From CAYWRO01 sp964460345 (lineage in GTDB: Bacteria > Planctomycetota > Phycisphaerae > Phycisphaerales > UBA1924): a stretch of 54,589 nucleotides of DNA. Positions within the stretch are counted from its first letter, which is position 1, and each line of letters begins with the position of its first letter. Below, piece by piece: positions 25,598-34,085 of the stretch. The translations under genes were made by a program, and so were the position numbers. Below the pieces are notes generated by a model that worked only from the letters and a program-made list of their open reading frames with translations, searched no databases and was not told where the DNA came from. Location of the stretch: positions 1 through 54,589 of the forward strand of contig CAYWRO010000020.1 in the NCBI GenBank assembly GCA_964460345.1, given 5' to 3'.

Positions 25598-25643
25598 GAG
25601 CGGTGGACATGCGACAACCGGGAAGTGAAACTTGGGCGAACGA

Positions 25644-26405
25644 ATGAGCGAAACCATGCAGTTGCTGCGGCTGTTTCGTGTTGAGAAACAGTTGCGGGGT
25701 CTTCGGAGCCGGCTGACGACGGCAGAGCGGTTCCTCAAGCAACAGCAGGCGCAGTACGACGAGTTGGCACAGCGGGCGGGGGCAATCGCAGGACAACTCA
25801 GGCAGATCAAGGCTTCCATCGCCAACGAAGAGGGCGAGGTGGAGCGGATCGATGCGCGGATGGCCACGCTGCGGGAGCAGATGAACCAGGCCAAGACCGC
25901 CAAAGAGTACAACGCCTTCCTGTCCGAACTGAACAACTACAAGCAGCAGAAGTCAGACATCGAAACGGGGATGCTCGAATCGATGACTCGATCGGATGCG
26001 CTTGAGAACGAGTTCAAGCAGATCGAGGCCCTCCGCGAAGAGCGCGGCAAGATCGTTGAGCGTGCTCGCGCCGACCGCGACGAACGCGAGGGCGAGATCA
26101 AGGAACGCGTTGAGGAACTCACGAAGCAGCGCGAGGAAGTCGCCGCTGAGGTGCCTGGGCCTGCACGCGGCCTGCTCGACTCCTTGCTCGAGCGTCTCGG
26201 CGATGAGGCCATGGCGCCGGTTGAAGTGCTCGACCGTCGCAATCTGGAATACTCGTGCAGTTCCTGCATGATGACGCTCCCGATCGAGAGCGTGAACGCC
26301 ATGTTGTCCGGGCGGATTACGCAGTGCGCCAGTTGCGAGAGCATCCTCTACACGGAGGAAGACCTGCTTTCGCGCAAGGCTGATCGGGCGGTTGCCAAGA
26401 CCTGA
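25644..26405 (+). CDS. C4-type zinc-ribbon coiled-coil protein
   Basis: A 253-residue protein of the family with a long helical hairpin followed by a zinc ribbon, thought to bind nucleic acid; the precise role is unknown. Residues about 10-170 are coiled coil, including the conserved AKTAKEYNAFLSEL near the hairpin turn. The ribbon has CSSC and CASC pairs (YSCSSCMMTLP, then ITQCASCESILY). The ATG at 25644 is used; a TTG at 25632 with GGAAG upstream would add four residues. Confidence 0.9.
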   Translation: MSETMQLLRLFRVEKQLRGLRSRLTTAERFLKQQQAQYDELAQRAGAIAGQLRQIKASIANEEGEVERIDARMATLREQMNQAKTAKEYNAFLSELNNYKQQKSDIETGMLESMTRSDALENEFKQIEALREERGKIVERARADRDEREGEIKERVEELTKQREEVAAEVPGPARGLLDSLLERLGDEAMAPVEVLDRRNLEYSCSSCMMTLPIESVNAMLSGRITQCASCESILYTEEDLLSRKADRAVAKT

Positions 26406-26428
26406 CCTGCCCAGCCGGTGACGCTGCC

Positions 26429-27970
26429 TTGTCTACAGGATGCGCATCCCGGCGTGACACGTCCGGTCTCCGGCGGCGGCTGAGTCGGTCAATCTGGCTG
26501 GGCGTCTTCCTGGCGCTCTGTTTAACGCTGCCCAAACTGGAGCAGGGCGACTTCAACGTCGACACCGGTCGTTACGCCGCCCTGGCCCTGCAGGCGTGGC
26601 GGAGTGCGGTCGGCGGTGAACCAGCGGCGCTGGTCACCCTCCGCGGCGGCGGCGACGTCCCGTACTTCAACAAGCCGCCACTGGTTTTCTGGCTGCACGG
26701 GCCGGTGCTCCTCGCGGCCGGTCCTCGCCTCTGGGCGGCGCGCCTGCCGGGGGTGGCCGCGGTCGTGCTCGCAGTTGTCTCGCTTTTCTGGCTGGCCGAT
26801 CGCGCCGGCTGCAAGGGCCAGTCCGGCGACCGGCTCCGTCCGGCACGATCACCGCTTGCGCGGCGAGTCGCGGTTATCAGTGCCTGTGTCCTGGCGACGA
26901 CGTACGCCTTCACATCCCTCAGCCACGCGATTTCTCCGGATCTCTGGATGACGGCGTTCATCGCCCTCGCATTTGTTCCGGCGGTGGAGGCGGTCCGCCG
27001 TGACCGCGGCGTGCTGCTTGCGCTCTCGGGGGTCGGCGTTGGGCTCGCCTTGTTGACGAAGCCGCTCGTCGCGCTCCTCGTTCCATTCATTCTGCTCCTG
27101 TGGCTGTGCGTGGAACGCCGCTGGACGTGGCTGAAGTGGGCGGGAGCCGCGTTGCTCGTTGCTTTGCTGATCGCTGCGCCCTGGCACCTGGCCATGGTCG
27201 CGCTGCATGGGCGCGACTTCGTGGATGAATATTTCGGCCGCGAGATCGTCAGCCGTGCCTCCGGCAACTTCACGGGTCTCAACGAAGGCGCGGCGAGCCC
27301 GCTCTATTACCCGCGCATTCTGCTGCAGACCTACTGGCCCTGGCTGCCGGTGCTGTTTGGGGCGATCATCTGGGCCATGACCGCCGCGCCGCGTCGCTGG
27401 CGGCCGTGGGTGCGACTGGCGCTGCTCTGGGGCGGTGTCTTCTTTGTGGCCATGCTGGTGCACCCCGATAAGCGGCCCCGCTACCTGGCAAGCATCTATG
27501 TCCCGGCCTCCTGGCTGATCGGCATGTGGCTCGCCTCGCTCCGCGCCCAGCGCTGGCGAAACGCGGTCGACTTCGGTCTCACCGTTGCCGCTCCCGTCGC
27601 CGCGGTTGTCGCGTTGCTCGTGGCGATTCTCCCCGTGCGGGTACACGGCGGCACGCCGCGGCACTGGCAGGAGTTCTTCGAGTGGCACGCCGCGACGGGC
27701 CACCCCGTCCTCTGGGAGGGTGGCTTCGGCTGGCCGGAGTCCTCTCGCGTGTACCTCGAGACCGGGCGGTGGCCGGAGCCGACGTTCGACGGTTTGAACA
27801 GGCAGGTGGCGTCGCCTCCTGCGGGCTCCCTGATTGCCTACCACGAGCGGCATGCCATCCAGCCCGGACTCGGCGAAGAGGTCGTCTTCGAGTCCGCCAA
27901 CGGCGACGTTTACATCACGCGCCTCGCAGCGCCCCATTGGCAGCCTCGCGACGGCGACCTTGCGGACTAG
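26429..27970 (+). CDS. Glycosyltransferase family 39 membrane protein (ArnT-like)
   Basis: A 513-residue polyprenyl-phosphate-sugar-dependent transferase of the GT39/GT83 type, modifying lipids or proteins on the outer face of the inner membrane. The first periplasmic loop has DFNVDTGRYA with the catalytic-type Asp, followed by YFNKPPLVFWL. About ten to eleven membrane segments follow, with HPDKRPRYLASIYVPAS matching the conserved RYxxPxxP region. Donor and acceptor are unknown. The TTG at 26429 is the first start. The stop overlaps the ruvB stop on the other strand at a CTAG. Confidence 0.88.
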   Translation: MSTGCASRRDTSGLRRRLSRSIWLGVFLALCLTLPKLEQGDFNVDTGRYAALALQAWRSAVGGEPAALVTLRGGGDVPYFNKPPLVFWLHGPVLLAAGPRLWAARLPGVAAVVLAVVSLFWLADRAGCKGQSGDRLRPARSPLARRVAVISACVLATTYAFTSLSHAISPDLWMTAFIALAFVPAVEAVRRDRGVLLALSGVGVGLALLTKPLVALLVPFILLLWLCVERRWTWLKWAGAALLVALLIAAPWHLAMVALHGRDFVDEYFGREIVSRASGNFTGLNEGAASPLYYPRILLQTYWPWLPVLFGAIIWAMTAAPRRWRPWVRLALLWGGVFFVAMLVHPDKRPRYLASIYVPASWLIGMWLASLRAQRWRNAVDFGLTVAAPVAAVVALLVAILPVRVHGGTPRHWQEFFEWHAATGHPVLWEGGFGWPESSRVYLETGRWPEPTFDGLNRQVASPPAGSLIAYHERHAIQPGLGEEVVFESANGDVYITRLAAPHWQPRDGDLAD

Positions 27971-29001
27971 AACAACGAGGACTCCTCCTCGGGATCATGC
28001 CCGGCGCCCGGCATCCCCAGGTGCTCAGCGCCGGCCCGCGTCAGCATACGGCCCCGCCGCGTTCGCGCGAGGAACCCGACCTGCAGCAGGTATGGCTCGA
28101 CAACATCCTCGAGCGTGCCGGCATCTTCGTTCATCGTCGCCGCGACCGCCTCCAGCCCGACGGGCCCGCCGCCGTACGTCTCGGCGATGATCCGGAGGTA
28201 CGACCGGTCGAGTTCGTCGATGCCCAGTTCATCCACCCCTTCCAGAGCGAGTGCATCGCGGACGGTCTCGCGCGTGACCGCGCCGCCCGAGCGCACTTGC
28301 GCGAAGTCGCGAACACGCCGCAAGAGCCTGTTGGCGATTCGTGGCGTCCCGCGCGAACGCTGAGCCACCATGCGCAAGGCGTCCTCTTCTGCGCCGGCGA
28401 GGTCGAGCAGCCTTGCGCTGCGTCGGAGGATCGTGTGGAGATCGTCCACGCTGTAGTACCGCAGATGGTGGGTAATCCCGAAGCGTGAGCGCAGCGGGGA
28501 TGACACCAGCCCGGCGCGCGTAGTCGCGCCGATCAGGGTGAACGGCTTCAGGTGAATCTGCACGGTACGCGCTGAGAGCCCCGACTCTACCGGCACATCG
28601 ATGCGGAAGTCTTCCATCGCCGGATAGATGAACTCCTCAACGGCGATCGGAAGTCGGTGGATCTCATCGATGAACAGGACATCGTGCGGCTCGAGACGGG
28701 TCAGTGCGGAGACCAGGTCCGTGCCGCGCGTCAACGCCGGGCCGCTCGTTCCGTGCAGGCGTGATCCCATTTCCTCGGCCACGACATGAGCGAGCGTGGT
28801 CTTGCCGAGCCCCGGCGGGCCGTGCAGCAGGATGTGCTCCACCGGCTCGTTCCGCTGCCGCGCCGCCGCGATCGCGATGGAGAGCCGTTCGATCAGCTCC
28901 GGCTGCCCGATGTACTCATCCATGCGCCCCGGGCGCAGGGACCAGTTGCGGGCGTCCAGTTCCGGGTCAGCGGCAGCGGAAACGAATCGTTCGGTGGCCA
29001 T
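27967..29001 (-). CDS. ruvB: Holliday junction branch migration ATPase RuvB
   Basis: AAA+ motor that drives branch migration with RuvA and RuvC in recombinational repair. The 344-residue protein has Walker A GPPGLGKTTLA, Walker B FIDEIHRL, sensor 1 GATTRAG, the LRSRFGI arginine-finger region and the C-terminal winged helix with VGFLARTRRGRMLT. Length is typical. ruvA and ruvC are not next to it. It starts 11 bases after an unknown secreted-protein gene on the same strand, and converges with the GT39 gene with a three-base overlap of stop codons. Confidence 0.98.
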   Translation of the reverse strand: MATERFVSAAADPELDARNWSLRPGRMDEYIGQPELIERLSIAIAAARQRNEPVEHILLHGPPGLGKTTLAHVVAEEMGSRLHGTSGPALTRGTDLVSALTRLEPHDVLFIDEIHRLPIAVEEFIYPAMEDFRIDVPVESGLSARTVQIHLKPFTLIGATTRAGLVSSPLRSRFGITHHLRYYSVDDLHTILRRSARLLDLAGAEEDALRMVAQRSRGTPRIANRLLRRVRDFAQVRSGGAVTRETVRDALALEGVDELGIDELDRSYLRIIAETYGGGPVGLEAVAATMNEDAGTLEDVVEPYLLQVGFLARTRRGRMLTRAGAEHLGMPGAGHDPEEESSLF

Positions 29002-29012
29002 GCGAGGCGAGT

Positions 29013-30476
29013 TTATCGCGGGGTGCCGGTGGGCAGGCCCTTTTTCCGCCAGATTGCGTGCAGCTTTTCAGGCGTTGAAGGCTCCCACACCGCTCCGTCG
29101 GCCGTTTCCATGCGGGTGATCTGGCCCTCCCGGTTCAGGATCGCTGTCCGGGGCTCCTCCTCGGCGCGGTACTGCGTGGTCACGATCAGCGCACCGCCCG
29201 GGGCGGAGTCGCGCTTGACGCTGTCTCGCCGCAGCGCGATCGTCTCCGATGCGCTCTGGTACACGTAAAAGGCAAAGTCCGCGACGATCCCCTTGCGCGC
29301 CATGATGAACGGCATCAGGTGGCTCTCCACCTGCGACGTGTACCCCTCGTCGAGGATCAGCGGCTTGATCGTCCGGGTGGGCTGCCCCGCCGCGGCGATG
29401 TTCACCTCCAGTTCATCCCCATGCCGGTAGCCGGACTCGGTCGCCTGCGTGATCTCCTTCCCCTTCATGTCGCGAACCACAGTCCGCAGGTGCCAGGCCT
29501 CATTGTGCCGGTCGGGGCTGAGGAAGTAGATCCCCTCAAAGTCAGCGATCCCGTCGAAGCCGCTCACGTTGTCATCGATCAGCACGCGGCCGGCTACCCG
29601 TGCCAGGTAACCCTCCTGCAGTTCCGTCGCGCCCCATCGATCCCGGGGCTTGCTCGGATTGATCTCGCCGAGTCGTCCCTTCCACGCCCGGATGCTGCGA
29701 TACCCCAGTTCCGCGGCGTCCGTCTGGTTGCCGCCCGGAGCGGGCTGGAAGTGTCGGAACCACCGCTCCCGTCCGTCGAGCAGGGCATTCCAATCGTCGA
29801 CGGCCATGCCGGCCAGAAGGCTGACGCCCGCCTTGACCGCCGCGCCGCGTTCCAGCGCCATCAGGGCGGGGTCGCGAAACGTGGCCGACGCCACCGTCAA
29901 CTCATACACGGCCCGGGCCCGTTCGGCGGCCCCTTCGGGGGCGACCAGCTCGAAGACAACGAACTGCCGGGCCGTCGGCTTGAAGATGGTGTACCCCCGA
30001 AACAGGCCCGTTCCGTCCGGTCCCGGGGTGTGGATGTAGACCCTCGCCGCCGGTTGATCGCCGATCCGCAGATCGTCGATCCGGTCCACGACCTCGGCCT
30101 GTGTGGCCTTGATGAACTGCCGCTCCTTGTCGACCTTGCCGTATGTCTCCTGGAGCAGGGCGATCGTCTGATCGAGGGCCTCGCCGATGGTCGCCTGGGC
30201 GTTGGCCGTGTCGTGGACCTGAAGGCTGATCATCCAGGTCCCATCCTCGGCCCGGATTCCGGCCGTCGTCTTCCCCCCGACTCTGGTGGCCTCCATGCGG
30301 GCATTGAGCGGGAGGTTCAGCGACAGACCGATGCTGTCAAAGTGGTGGACCTCGGGGGAGAGGGCGGGAAGGTCGGGCGAAGCCTGCTGAGCCGCGGCCG
30401 GCGCGGGCAGTGCAAGAAGGACCGCTGCGAGGAGGGCTGAAAATCCCCGAAATAAGGGGTAAGATGATCGGTTCAC
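29013..30476 (-). CDS. Secreted protein of unknown function
   Basis: A 487-residue protein I do not recognise. A clear signal peptide (VNRSSYPLFRGFSALLAAVLLALPAPAAAQQ in parts) ends after AAAQQ. The mature part has two regions. Residues about 40-220 include a segment like a stress or lipoprotein-export fold (GLSLNLPLNARME, VVFELVAPEG). The C-terminal half is beta-rich, with no catalytic motif that I can name. The GTG at 30476 has AAGGAG seven bases upstream and places the signal peptide at the N-terminus; an ATG at 30506 is weaker. It is followed after 11 bases by ruvB, so the two may be co-transcribed. Confidence 0.75.
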   Translation of the reverse strand: MNRSSYPLFRGFSALLAAVLLALPAPAAAQQASPDLPALSPEVHHFDSIGLSLNLPLNARMEATRVGGKTTAGIRAEDGTWMISLQVHDTANAQATIGEALDQTIALLQETYGKVDKERQFIKATQAEVVDRIDDLRIGDQPAARVYIHTPGPDGTGLFRGYTIFKPTARQFVVFELVAPEGAAERARAVYELTVASATFRDPALMALERGAAVKAGVSLLAGMAVDDWNALLDGRERWFRHFQPAPGGNQTDAAELGYRSIRAWKGRLGEINPSKPRDRWGATELQEGYLARVAGRVLIDDNVSGFDGIADFEGIYFLSPDRHNEAWHLRTVVRDMKGKEITQATESGYRHGDELEVNIAAAGQPTRTIKPLILDEGYTSQVESHLMPFIMARKGIVADFAFYVYQSASETIALRRDSVKRDSAPGGALIVTTQYRAEEEPRTAILNREGQITRMETADGAVWEPSTPEKLHAIWRKKGLPTGTPR

Positions 30477-30564
30477 GGCGGGGCTCCTTCCGGTATGGTC
30501 TTCCAAGGATCGGTTCTGATCGGCGGCGGGCTGGCGAATCTTTCGCGTGTGGAGTGGCCCCGGT

Positions 30565-30592
30565 TTGACATCGGGCGGATTGCCGTTACCCT
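30565..30592 (+). promoter_or_regulatory. Candidate promoter of the S10 ribosomal operon
   Basis: A perfect TTGACA (30565-30570) is followed after 16 bases by TACCCT (30587-30592). Transcription would begin near 30599, leaving a leader of about 200 bases before rpsJ. The -10 box matches only three of six positions. Confidence 0.45.
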
Positions 30593-30799
30593 TCCTGACC
30601 CCAATCGCTAAGCGGGTGGGAGTGTTGCCGTACCGTCGGGCGGACAGGATGCCCTCTGCGGTGAGGCGACTCGTCGTTTCAACAAGCGTTTTTGCATTGG
30701 GCTGGATGCCCGTCAGGGTGCCGTAGTGTGCGAGCGTCGCACGCCGGCGAGGAAAATCCCCTGCGGGGGAAGTGGTTTCGAGTTGCTTTGAGTGGTGGT
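30593..30799 (+). other. Untranslated leader of rpsJ
   Basis: About 200 bases with no gene. Two small hairpins lie near its end: GTGCGA-GCG-TCGCAC (30728-30742) and TCCCC-TGCG-GGGGA (30757-30770). S10-operon leaders in other bacteria carry autoregulatory structures recognised by ribosomal protein L4; whether this one does is unknown. Confidence 0.4.
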
Positions 30800-31108
30800 A
30801 TGACCGGCGGCAAGATTCGAATTCGGATGGAGGCGTACGACCACCTGGCGCTGGATGCGTCCGCGCGGGAGATCGTTGACCACGCGAAGCGCACCAATGC
30901 GAAGGTGGCCGGCCCGGTGCCGCTGCCGACCCGCATCGAGCGCTACACGGTGCTGCGCAGCCCGTTCATCGATAAGAAGAGCCGCGAGCAGTTCGAGATC
31001 CGCACGCACAAGCGGATCATCGACATCATCGAGCCGAACGCCCGCACCGTCGAGGCGCTCAACCGGCTCGTGGTGCCCGCGGGCGTCTTCGTCAAGATCA
31101 AGGCATAG
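30800..31108 (+). CDS. rpsJ: 30S ribosomal protein S10
   Basis: Small-subunit head protein, also the NusE antitermination factor. The 102-residue protein is full length and contains KIRIRMEAYDHLALDASAREIV, GPVPLPTRIERYTVLRSPFIDKKSREQFEIRTHKR in part, and the C-terminal VFVKIKA-type end. The ATG at 30800 has only a weak GGTGG upstream. First gene of the S10 cluster; a terminator-like hairpin separates it from rplC. Confidence 0.97.
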   Translation: MTGGKIRIRMEAYDHLALDASAREIVDHAKRTNAKVAGPVPLPTRIERYTVLRSPFIDKKSREQFEIRTHKRIIDIIEPNARTVEALNRLVVPAGVFVKIKA

Positions 31109-31118
31109 GGAAAGTAGA

Positions 31119-31146
31119 GGCCGGAGCGCACAGCGCCGGCCTTTTT
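31119..31146 (+). terminator. Intrinsic terminator or attenuator between rpsJ and rplC
   Basis: GGCCGG (31119-31124) pairs with CCGGCC (31136-31141), with a further CGC/GCG inner stem, an ACA loop and an asymmetric AG bulge. Five T residues follow (31142-31146). It has the same form as the terminators elsewhere in the window, yet lies inside the ribosomal operon, so partial termination or regulated read-through is likely. Confidence 0.7.
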
Positions 31147-31219
31147 CGTTTGAGTGAGTATTCGTAAGACTTCCTCTGCCCCTGCGACACCGCGGGGCAC
31201 GAAGCAGGATGGTGAGACA

Positions 31220-31900
31220 ATGGGACCGACGCTGCTTGGAACAAAGATCGGAATGACACGCGTCTTCAATGAGGACGGCGTGAGCATTCCCGTCACGGTG
31301 CTCCACCTGGAGCCCAACGTCGTGACGCAGGTCCGCACGCCGGATGTGGACGGCTATGCCGCCGTTCAGGTCGGCGCCGGCCAGATCAAGCCCCGTAACT
31401 CGACCATCCCGATGATCGGCCACGACGCGAAGGCCGGGGTTGCTCCCATGCGGCGCCACCGCGAGTTCCACATCGAGGATGGGGCACTCGGAGAGTACCA
31501 GCCGGGCCAGGAGATTGGTCTGGCGGTGCTGGAAGGCGTCAAGTACGTCGATGTCATCGCGACCAGCAAGGGCAAGGGGTATGCCGGCACGATGAAGCGG
31601 CACAACTTCAAGGGCCAGCCCGCCTCGCACGGCACCGAGCGTAAGCATCGCTCCCCGGGCTCGATCGGTGGTCACGCCACCAACCGCGGCTTCTCGGGCA
31701 AACTCAAGAAGGGCAAGCGCATGAGCGGCCACCTGGGCGCCGAGCGCGTCACGGTTCGGTCGCTTGATGTCATCCGCATCGATCTGGAGCAGAACCTGCT
31801 CCTGGTCAAGGGCCCGGTCCCGGGTCCGAACAAGGCCCTCGTTGAGGTCCGGCCGGCCGTGCGTCTGAATCGCAGCAAGGCGAAGAAGGCGGCGGGCTGA
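31220..31900 (+). CDS. rplC: 50S ribosomal protein L3
   Basis: Early-assembling large-subunit protein reaching the peptidyl transferase centre. The 226-residue protein has LLGTKIGMTRVF at the N-terminus, the FKGQPASHGTERKHRSPGS segment and the signature GHLGAERVTVRSLDVIRID. The ATG at 31220 is chosen for family length; an upstream frame from 31154 begins close to the preceding terminator. A 269-base gap to rplD follows. Confidence 0.97.
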   Translation: MGPTLLGTKIGMTRVFNEDGVSIPVTVLHLEPNVVTQVRTPDVDGYAAVQVGAGQIKPRNSTIPMIGHDAKAGVAPMRRHREFHIEDGALGEYQPGQEIGLAVLEGVKYVDVIATSKGKGYAGTMKRHNFKGQPASHGTERKHRSPGSIGGHATNRGFSGKLKKGKRMSGHLGAERVTVRSLDVIRIDLEQNLLLVKGPVPGPNKALVEVRPAVRLNRSKAKKAAG

Positions 31901-32169
31901 ACAGATTGAAACGCCGGCGGCCGCGGAGAAGAGCGGCCGACGGGTTCGGAGGGTCTCCCTGCGAGAAACCGCCGAGCATGAACATACGCGGCAAGCCCGG
32001 GCCGTTGAGCCCGGGCGAACAAAGCCGAGTCGGGTCCGTGCCCTTCCGCAGTGATTGATGGCGGCGGGACGGACAGGCGAACCAAACGGGGCCGGTGAGT
32101 TGCCGGCCCCCGCGCAGCGCTCCAGCGGGACGCAGCGCGGCAGGAAGGCGTAGGACGAGGAAAGACACG
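31901..32169 (+). other. Structured interval between rplC and rplD
   Basis: No gene is visible in these 269 bases. Three perfect hairpins are: CGGCCGC/GCGGCCG (31918-31939, loop of eight), GCCCGGGC/GCCCGGGC (31995-32016, loop CGTTGA) and GGGGCCGG/CCGGCCCC (32088-32110, loop TGAGTTG). None is followed by a T tract. The spacing is far larger than usual between these two genes, and an RNA element acting on rplD is possible. Confidence 0.5.
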
Positions 32170-32856
32170 ATGGATGTCCCCGTCTTGGACATGAAGGGCA
32201 AAGAGGTCGGCTCGCTGAGCGTGGATGAAGCTGCGCTCGGTGGAACGATCAACCCCGCGCTCATCAAGCAGGCGTTCGTGATGTATCACGCCAACCGCCG
32301 TCAGGGGTCGGCGCGGACGAAGAACCGCCACGAGGTCGAGGGGTCGACCCGCAAGATCTACAAGCAGAAGGGCACCGGCAGGGCCCGCCACGGCGATAAG
32401 AAGGTCCCGCAGTTCCGCGGCGGCGGCCACACTTTCGCCAAGCGGCGCACCCGCGAGGACTTCCGCCAGACGATGCCGGTCAAGATGCGCCGCAAGGCCA
32501 ACCGCAACGCGCTGCTGGCCAAGCTGGTCGACGGCGAGGTCAAGGTCATCGACGGCATCAGCTTCGCGCAGCCGAAGACGAAGGAGTTCAAGGCCTTCCT
32601 GCAGGCGATCGGCGTTGACCGCAGCGCCCTGGTCGCCCTGGCCGTGGACAACGAGGCGGCCCGCCTGTCGGCCCGCAACGTCGAGGGCGTTACGCTCTGC
32701 CGCGCGGACCAGCTCAACTGCTTCGACATGCTCAACAGCCGCTACCTGGTCATCGCCAGGGAAGACCTGGAGCGCTGGCTCACCGGGCCGAGCTCTCAGA
32801 CGGACAAGTCGGCGAAGGTCGCCCCCATGGGCGCTGCACGTGAGGAGGCCGCCTGA
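32170..32856 (+). CDS. rplD: 50S ribosomal protein L4
   Basis: Large-subunit protein lining the exit tunnel; in Escherichia coli it also represses its own operon. The 228-residue protein has RQGSARTKNRHEVEGSTRKI, the tunnel-loop segment KQKGTGRARHGDKKVPQFRGGG in part, and RNALLAKLVDGEV. A C-terminal tail of about 20 residues exceeds the usual length. The ATG at 32170 follows GAGGAAAG. Its stop overlaps the rplW start as TGATG. Confidence 0.96.
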   Translation: MDVPVLDMKGKEVGSLSVDEAALGGTINPALIKQAFVMYHANRRQGSARTKNRHEVEGSTRKIYKQKGTGRARHGDKKVPQFRGGGHTFAKRRTREDFRQTMPVKMRRKANRNALLAKLVDGEVKVIDGISFAQPKTKEFKAFLQAIGVDRSALVALAVDNEAARLSARNVEGVTLCRADQLNCFDMLNSRYLVIAREDLERWLTGPSSQTDKSAKVAPMGAAREEAA

Positions 32857-33134
32857 TGGACGACATCATCGTCATCAAGAAGCCGCTCGTGACCGAGAAG
32901 AGCACGGTGGCCATGAACGAAGAGAATCGCTACGCGTTCCAGGTGGATCTGCGGGCGAGCAAGGACCAGATCAAGCGCGCCGTTGAGCGGCTTTACAACG
33001 TCAAGGTCGAAAAGGTCACGACGCAGATCCGCAAGGGCAAGCAGCGTCGCACCCGCTTCGGCTGGGGCCAGGAGCCGGACGTCAAGACCGCCGTGGTTCG
33101 CCTGAACGAGAAGGACACGATCGAACTGTTCTAA
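32856..33134 (+). CDS. rplW: 50S ribosomal protein L23
   Basis: Protein at the tunnel exit and docking site for trigger factor and the signal recognition particle. The 92-residue protein is full length, with KKPLVTEKSTVAMNEENRYAF and VKVEKVTTQIRKGKQRR. Its start overlaps the rplD stop by one base. A two-tier hairpin follows before rplB. Confidence 0.96.
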   Translation: MDDIIVIKKPLVTEKSTVAMNEENRYAFQVDLRASKDQIKRAVERLYNVKVEKVTTQIRKGKQRRTRFGWGQEPDVKTAVVRLNEKDTIELF

Positions 33135-33135
33135 C

Positions 33136-33168
33136 CCCCTGTGGCCGGATGCTTCCGGCCTGAAGGGG
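33136..33168 (+). other. Two-tier hairpin between rplW and rplB
   Basis: CCCCT/AGGGG (33136-33140 with 33164-33168) encloses GGCCGG/CCGGCC (33143-33148 with 33155-33160) around ATGCTT. No T tract follows. Confidence 0.55.
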
Positions 33169-33181
33169 ATCGAGGATTGCG

Positions 33182-34042
33182 ATGGGAATCAGGATTTACA
33201 AGCCGACCAGCGCCGGACGACGGAACGCGTCCGTCAACGACCGGGTCGAGGTCACCAAGCAGAAGCCCGAGAAGTCGCTGCTGCGTCCCCTCAACAAGAC
33301 CGGCGGTCGCAACCACCACGGCGTGATCACGTCACGCGGCCGCGGCGGCGGCGCCAAGCGCCTCTACCGCCTGATCGACTTCCGCCGCGCTGATCGCGAC
33401 GGGATCGCCGGCAAGGTGGTCGGGATCGAGTACGACCCCAACCGCAGCGCGCACATCGCCCTCATCGAGTACACCGATGGCGTGAAGCGCTACATCATCG
33501 CCCCCGTCGGCCTCAAGCCCGGTGCGAAGATCGAGAGCAGCGCCAACGGCCCCGTTGAGCCGAACGTCGGCAACAACATGCGGCTGAAGGACATCCCCCT
33601 CGGCCTCGCGGTTCATTGCGTCGAGCTCCAGCCCGGCCGCGGCGGCCAGATGTGCCGCTCGGCCGGCATGTACGCCCGCCTGATGAACAAGGAAGGCCGC
33701 TACGCGACGTTGATGCTGCCTTCCGGCGAGCAGCGCCGCGTCCTGGCCGAGTGCCGCGCGACGATCGGTCAGGTCGGCAACTCCGACCACCAGAACCGCC
33801 GCCTGGGCAAGGCGGGCCTCAGCCGCCACCTCGGCCGCCGGCCCATCACCCGCGGCGTGGCCCGCAACCACAACGACCACCCGCTCGGCGGTGGCGAGGG
33901 CAAGAGCAAGGGCAACCGCACGCCGTGCAGCCCGACGGGTGTTGACGCCAAGGGCGGTTCGACGCGTGATCGGAAGAAGGCCAGCAGCAAGCTGATCATC
34001 CGGCGTCGCGTCAGCAAGCGTTACGGGCAGCGAAAGGTCTGA
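33182..34042 (+). CDS. rplB: 50S ribosomal protein L2
   Basis: Core large-subunit protein near the peptidyl transferase centre. The 286-residue protein has GRNHHGVITSRGRGGGAKRLYR and the conserved loop VARNHNDHPLGGGEGKSKG. The loop keeps the His of the D-H pair but has Leu where most bacteria have the second His of DHPHGGG. The ATG at 33182 is followed directly by the family N-terminus. Length is typical. Confidence 0.97.
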   Translation: MGIRIYKPTSAGRRNASVNDRVEVTKQKPEKSLLRPLNKTGGRNHHGVITSRGRGGGAKRLYRLIDFRRADRDGIAGKVVGIEYDPNRSAHIALIEYTDGVKRYIIAPVGLKPGAKIESSANGPVEPNVGNNMRLKDIPLGLAVHCVELQPGRGGQMCRSAGMYARLMNKEGRYATLMLPSGEQRRVLAECRATIGQVGNSDHQNRRLGKAGLSRHLGRRPITRGVARNHNDHPLGGGEGKSKGNRTPCSPTGVDAKGGSTRDRKKASSKLIIRRRVSKRYGQRKV

Positions 34043-34050
34043 TTGAACAG

Positions 34051-34068
34051 GTCGGCCCGCGGGCCGAC
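34051..34068 (+). other. Hairpin between rplB and rpsS
   Basis: GTCGGCCC (34051-34058) is the exact reverse complement of GGGCCGAC (34061-34068), separated by two bases; the real loop is probably four bases. No T tract follows. Confidence 0.5.
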
Positions 34069-34085
34069 GTCTGAGAGGTAAACGC

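Noticed and set aside
33880..33900. Loss of the catalytic-region His in L2
   Set aside because: The D-H pair near the peptidyl transferase region is kept; only the second His of DHPHGGG is Leu, so L2 is regarded as functional.
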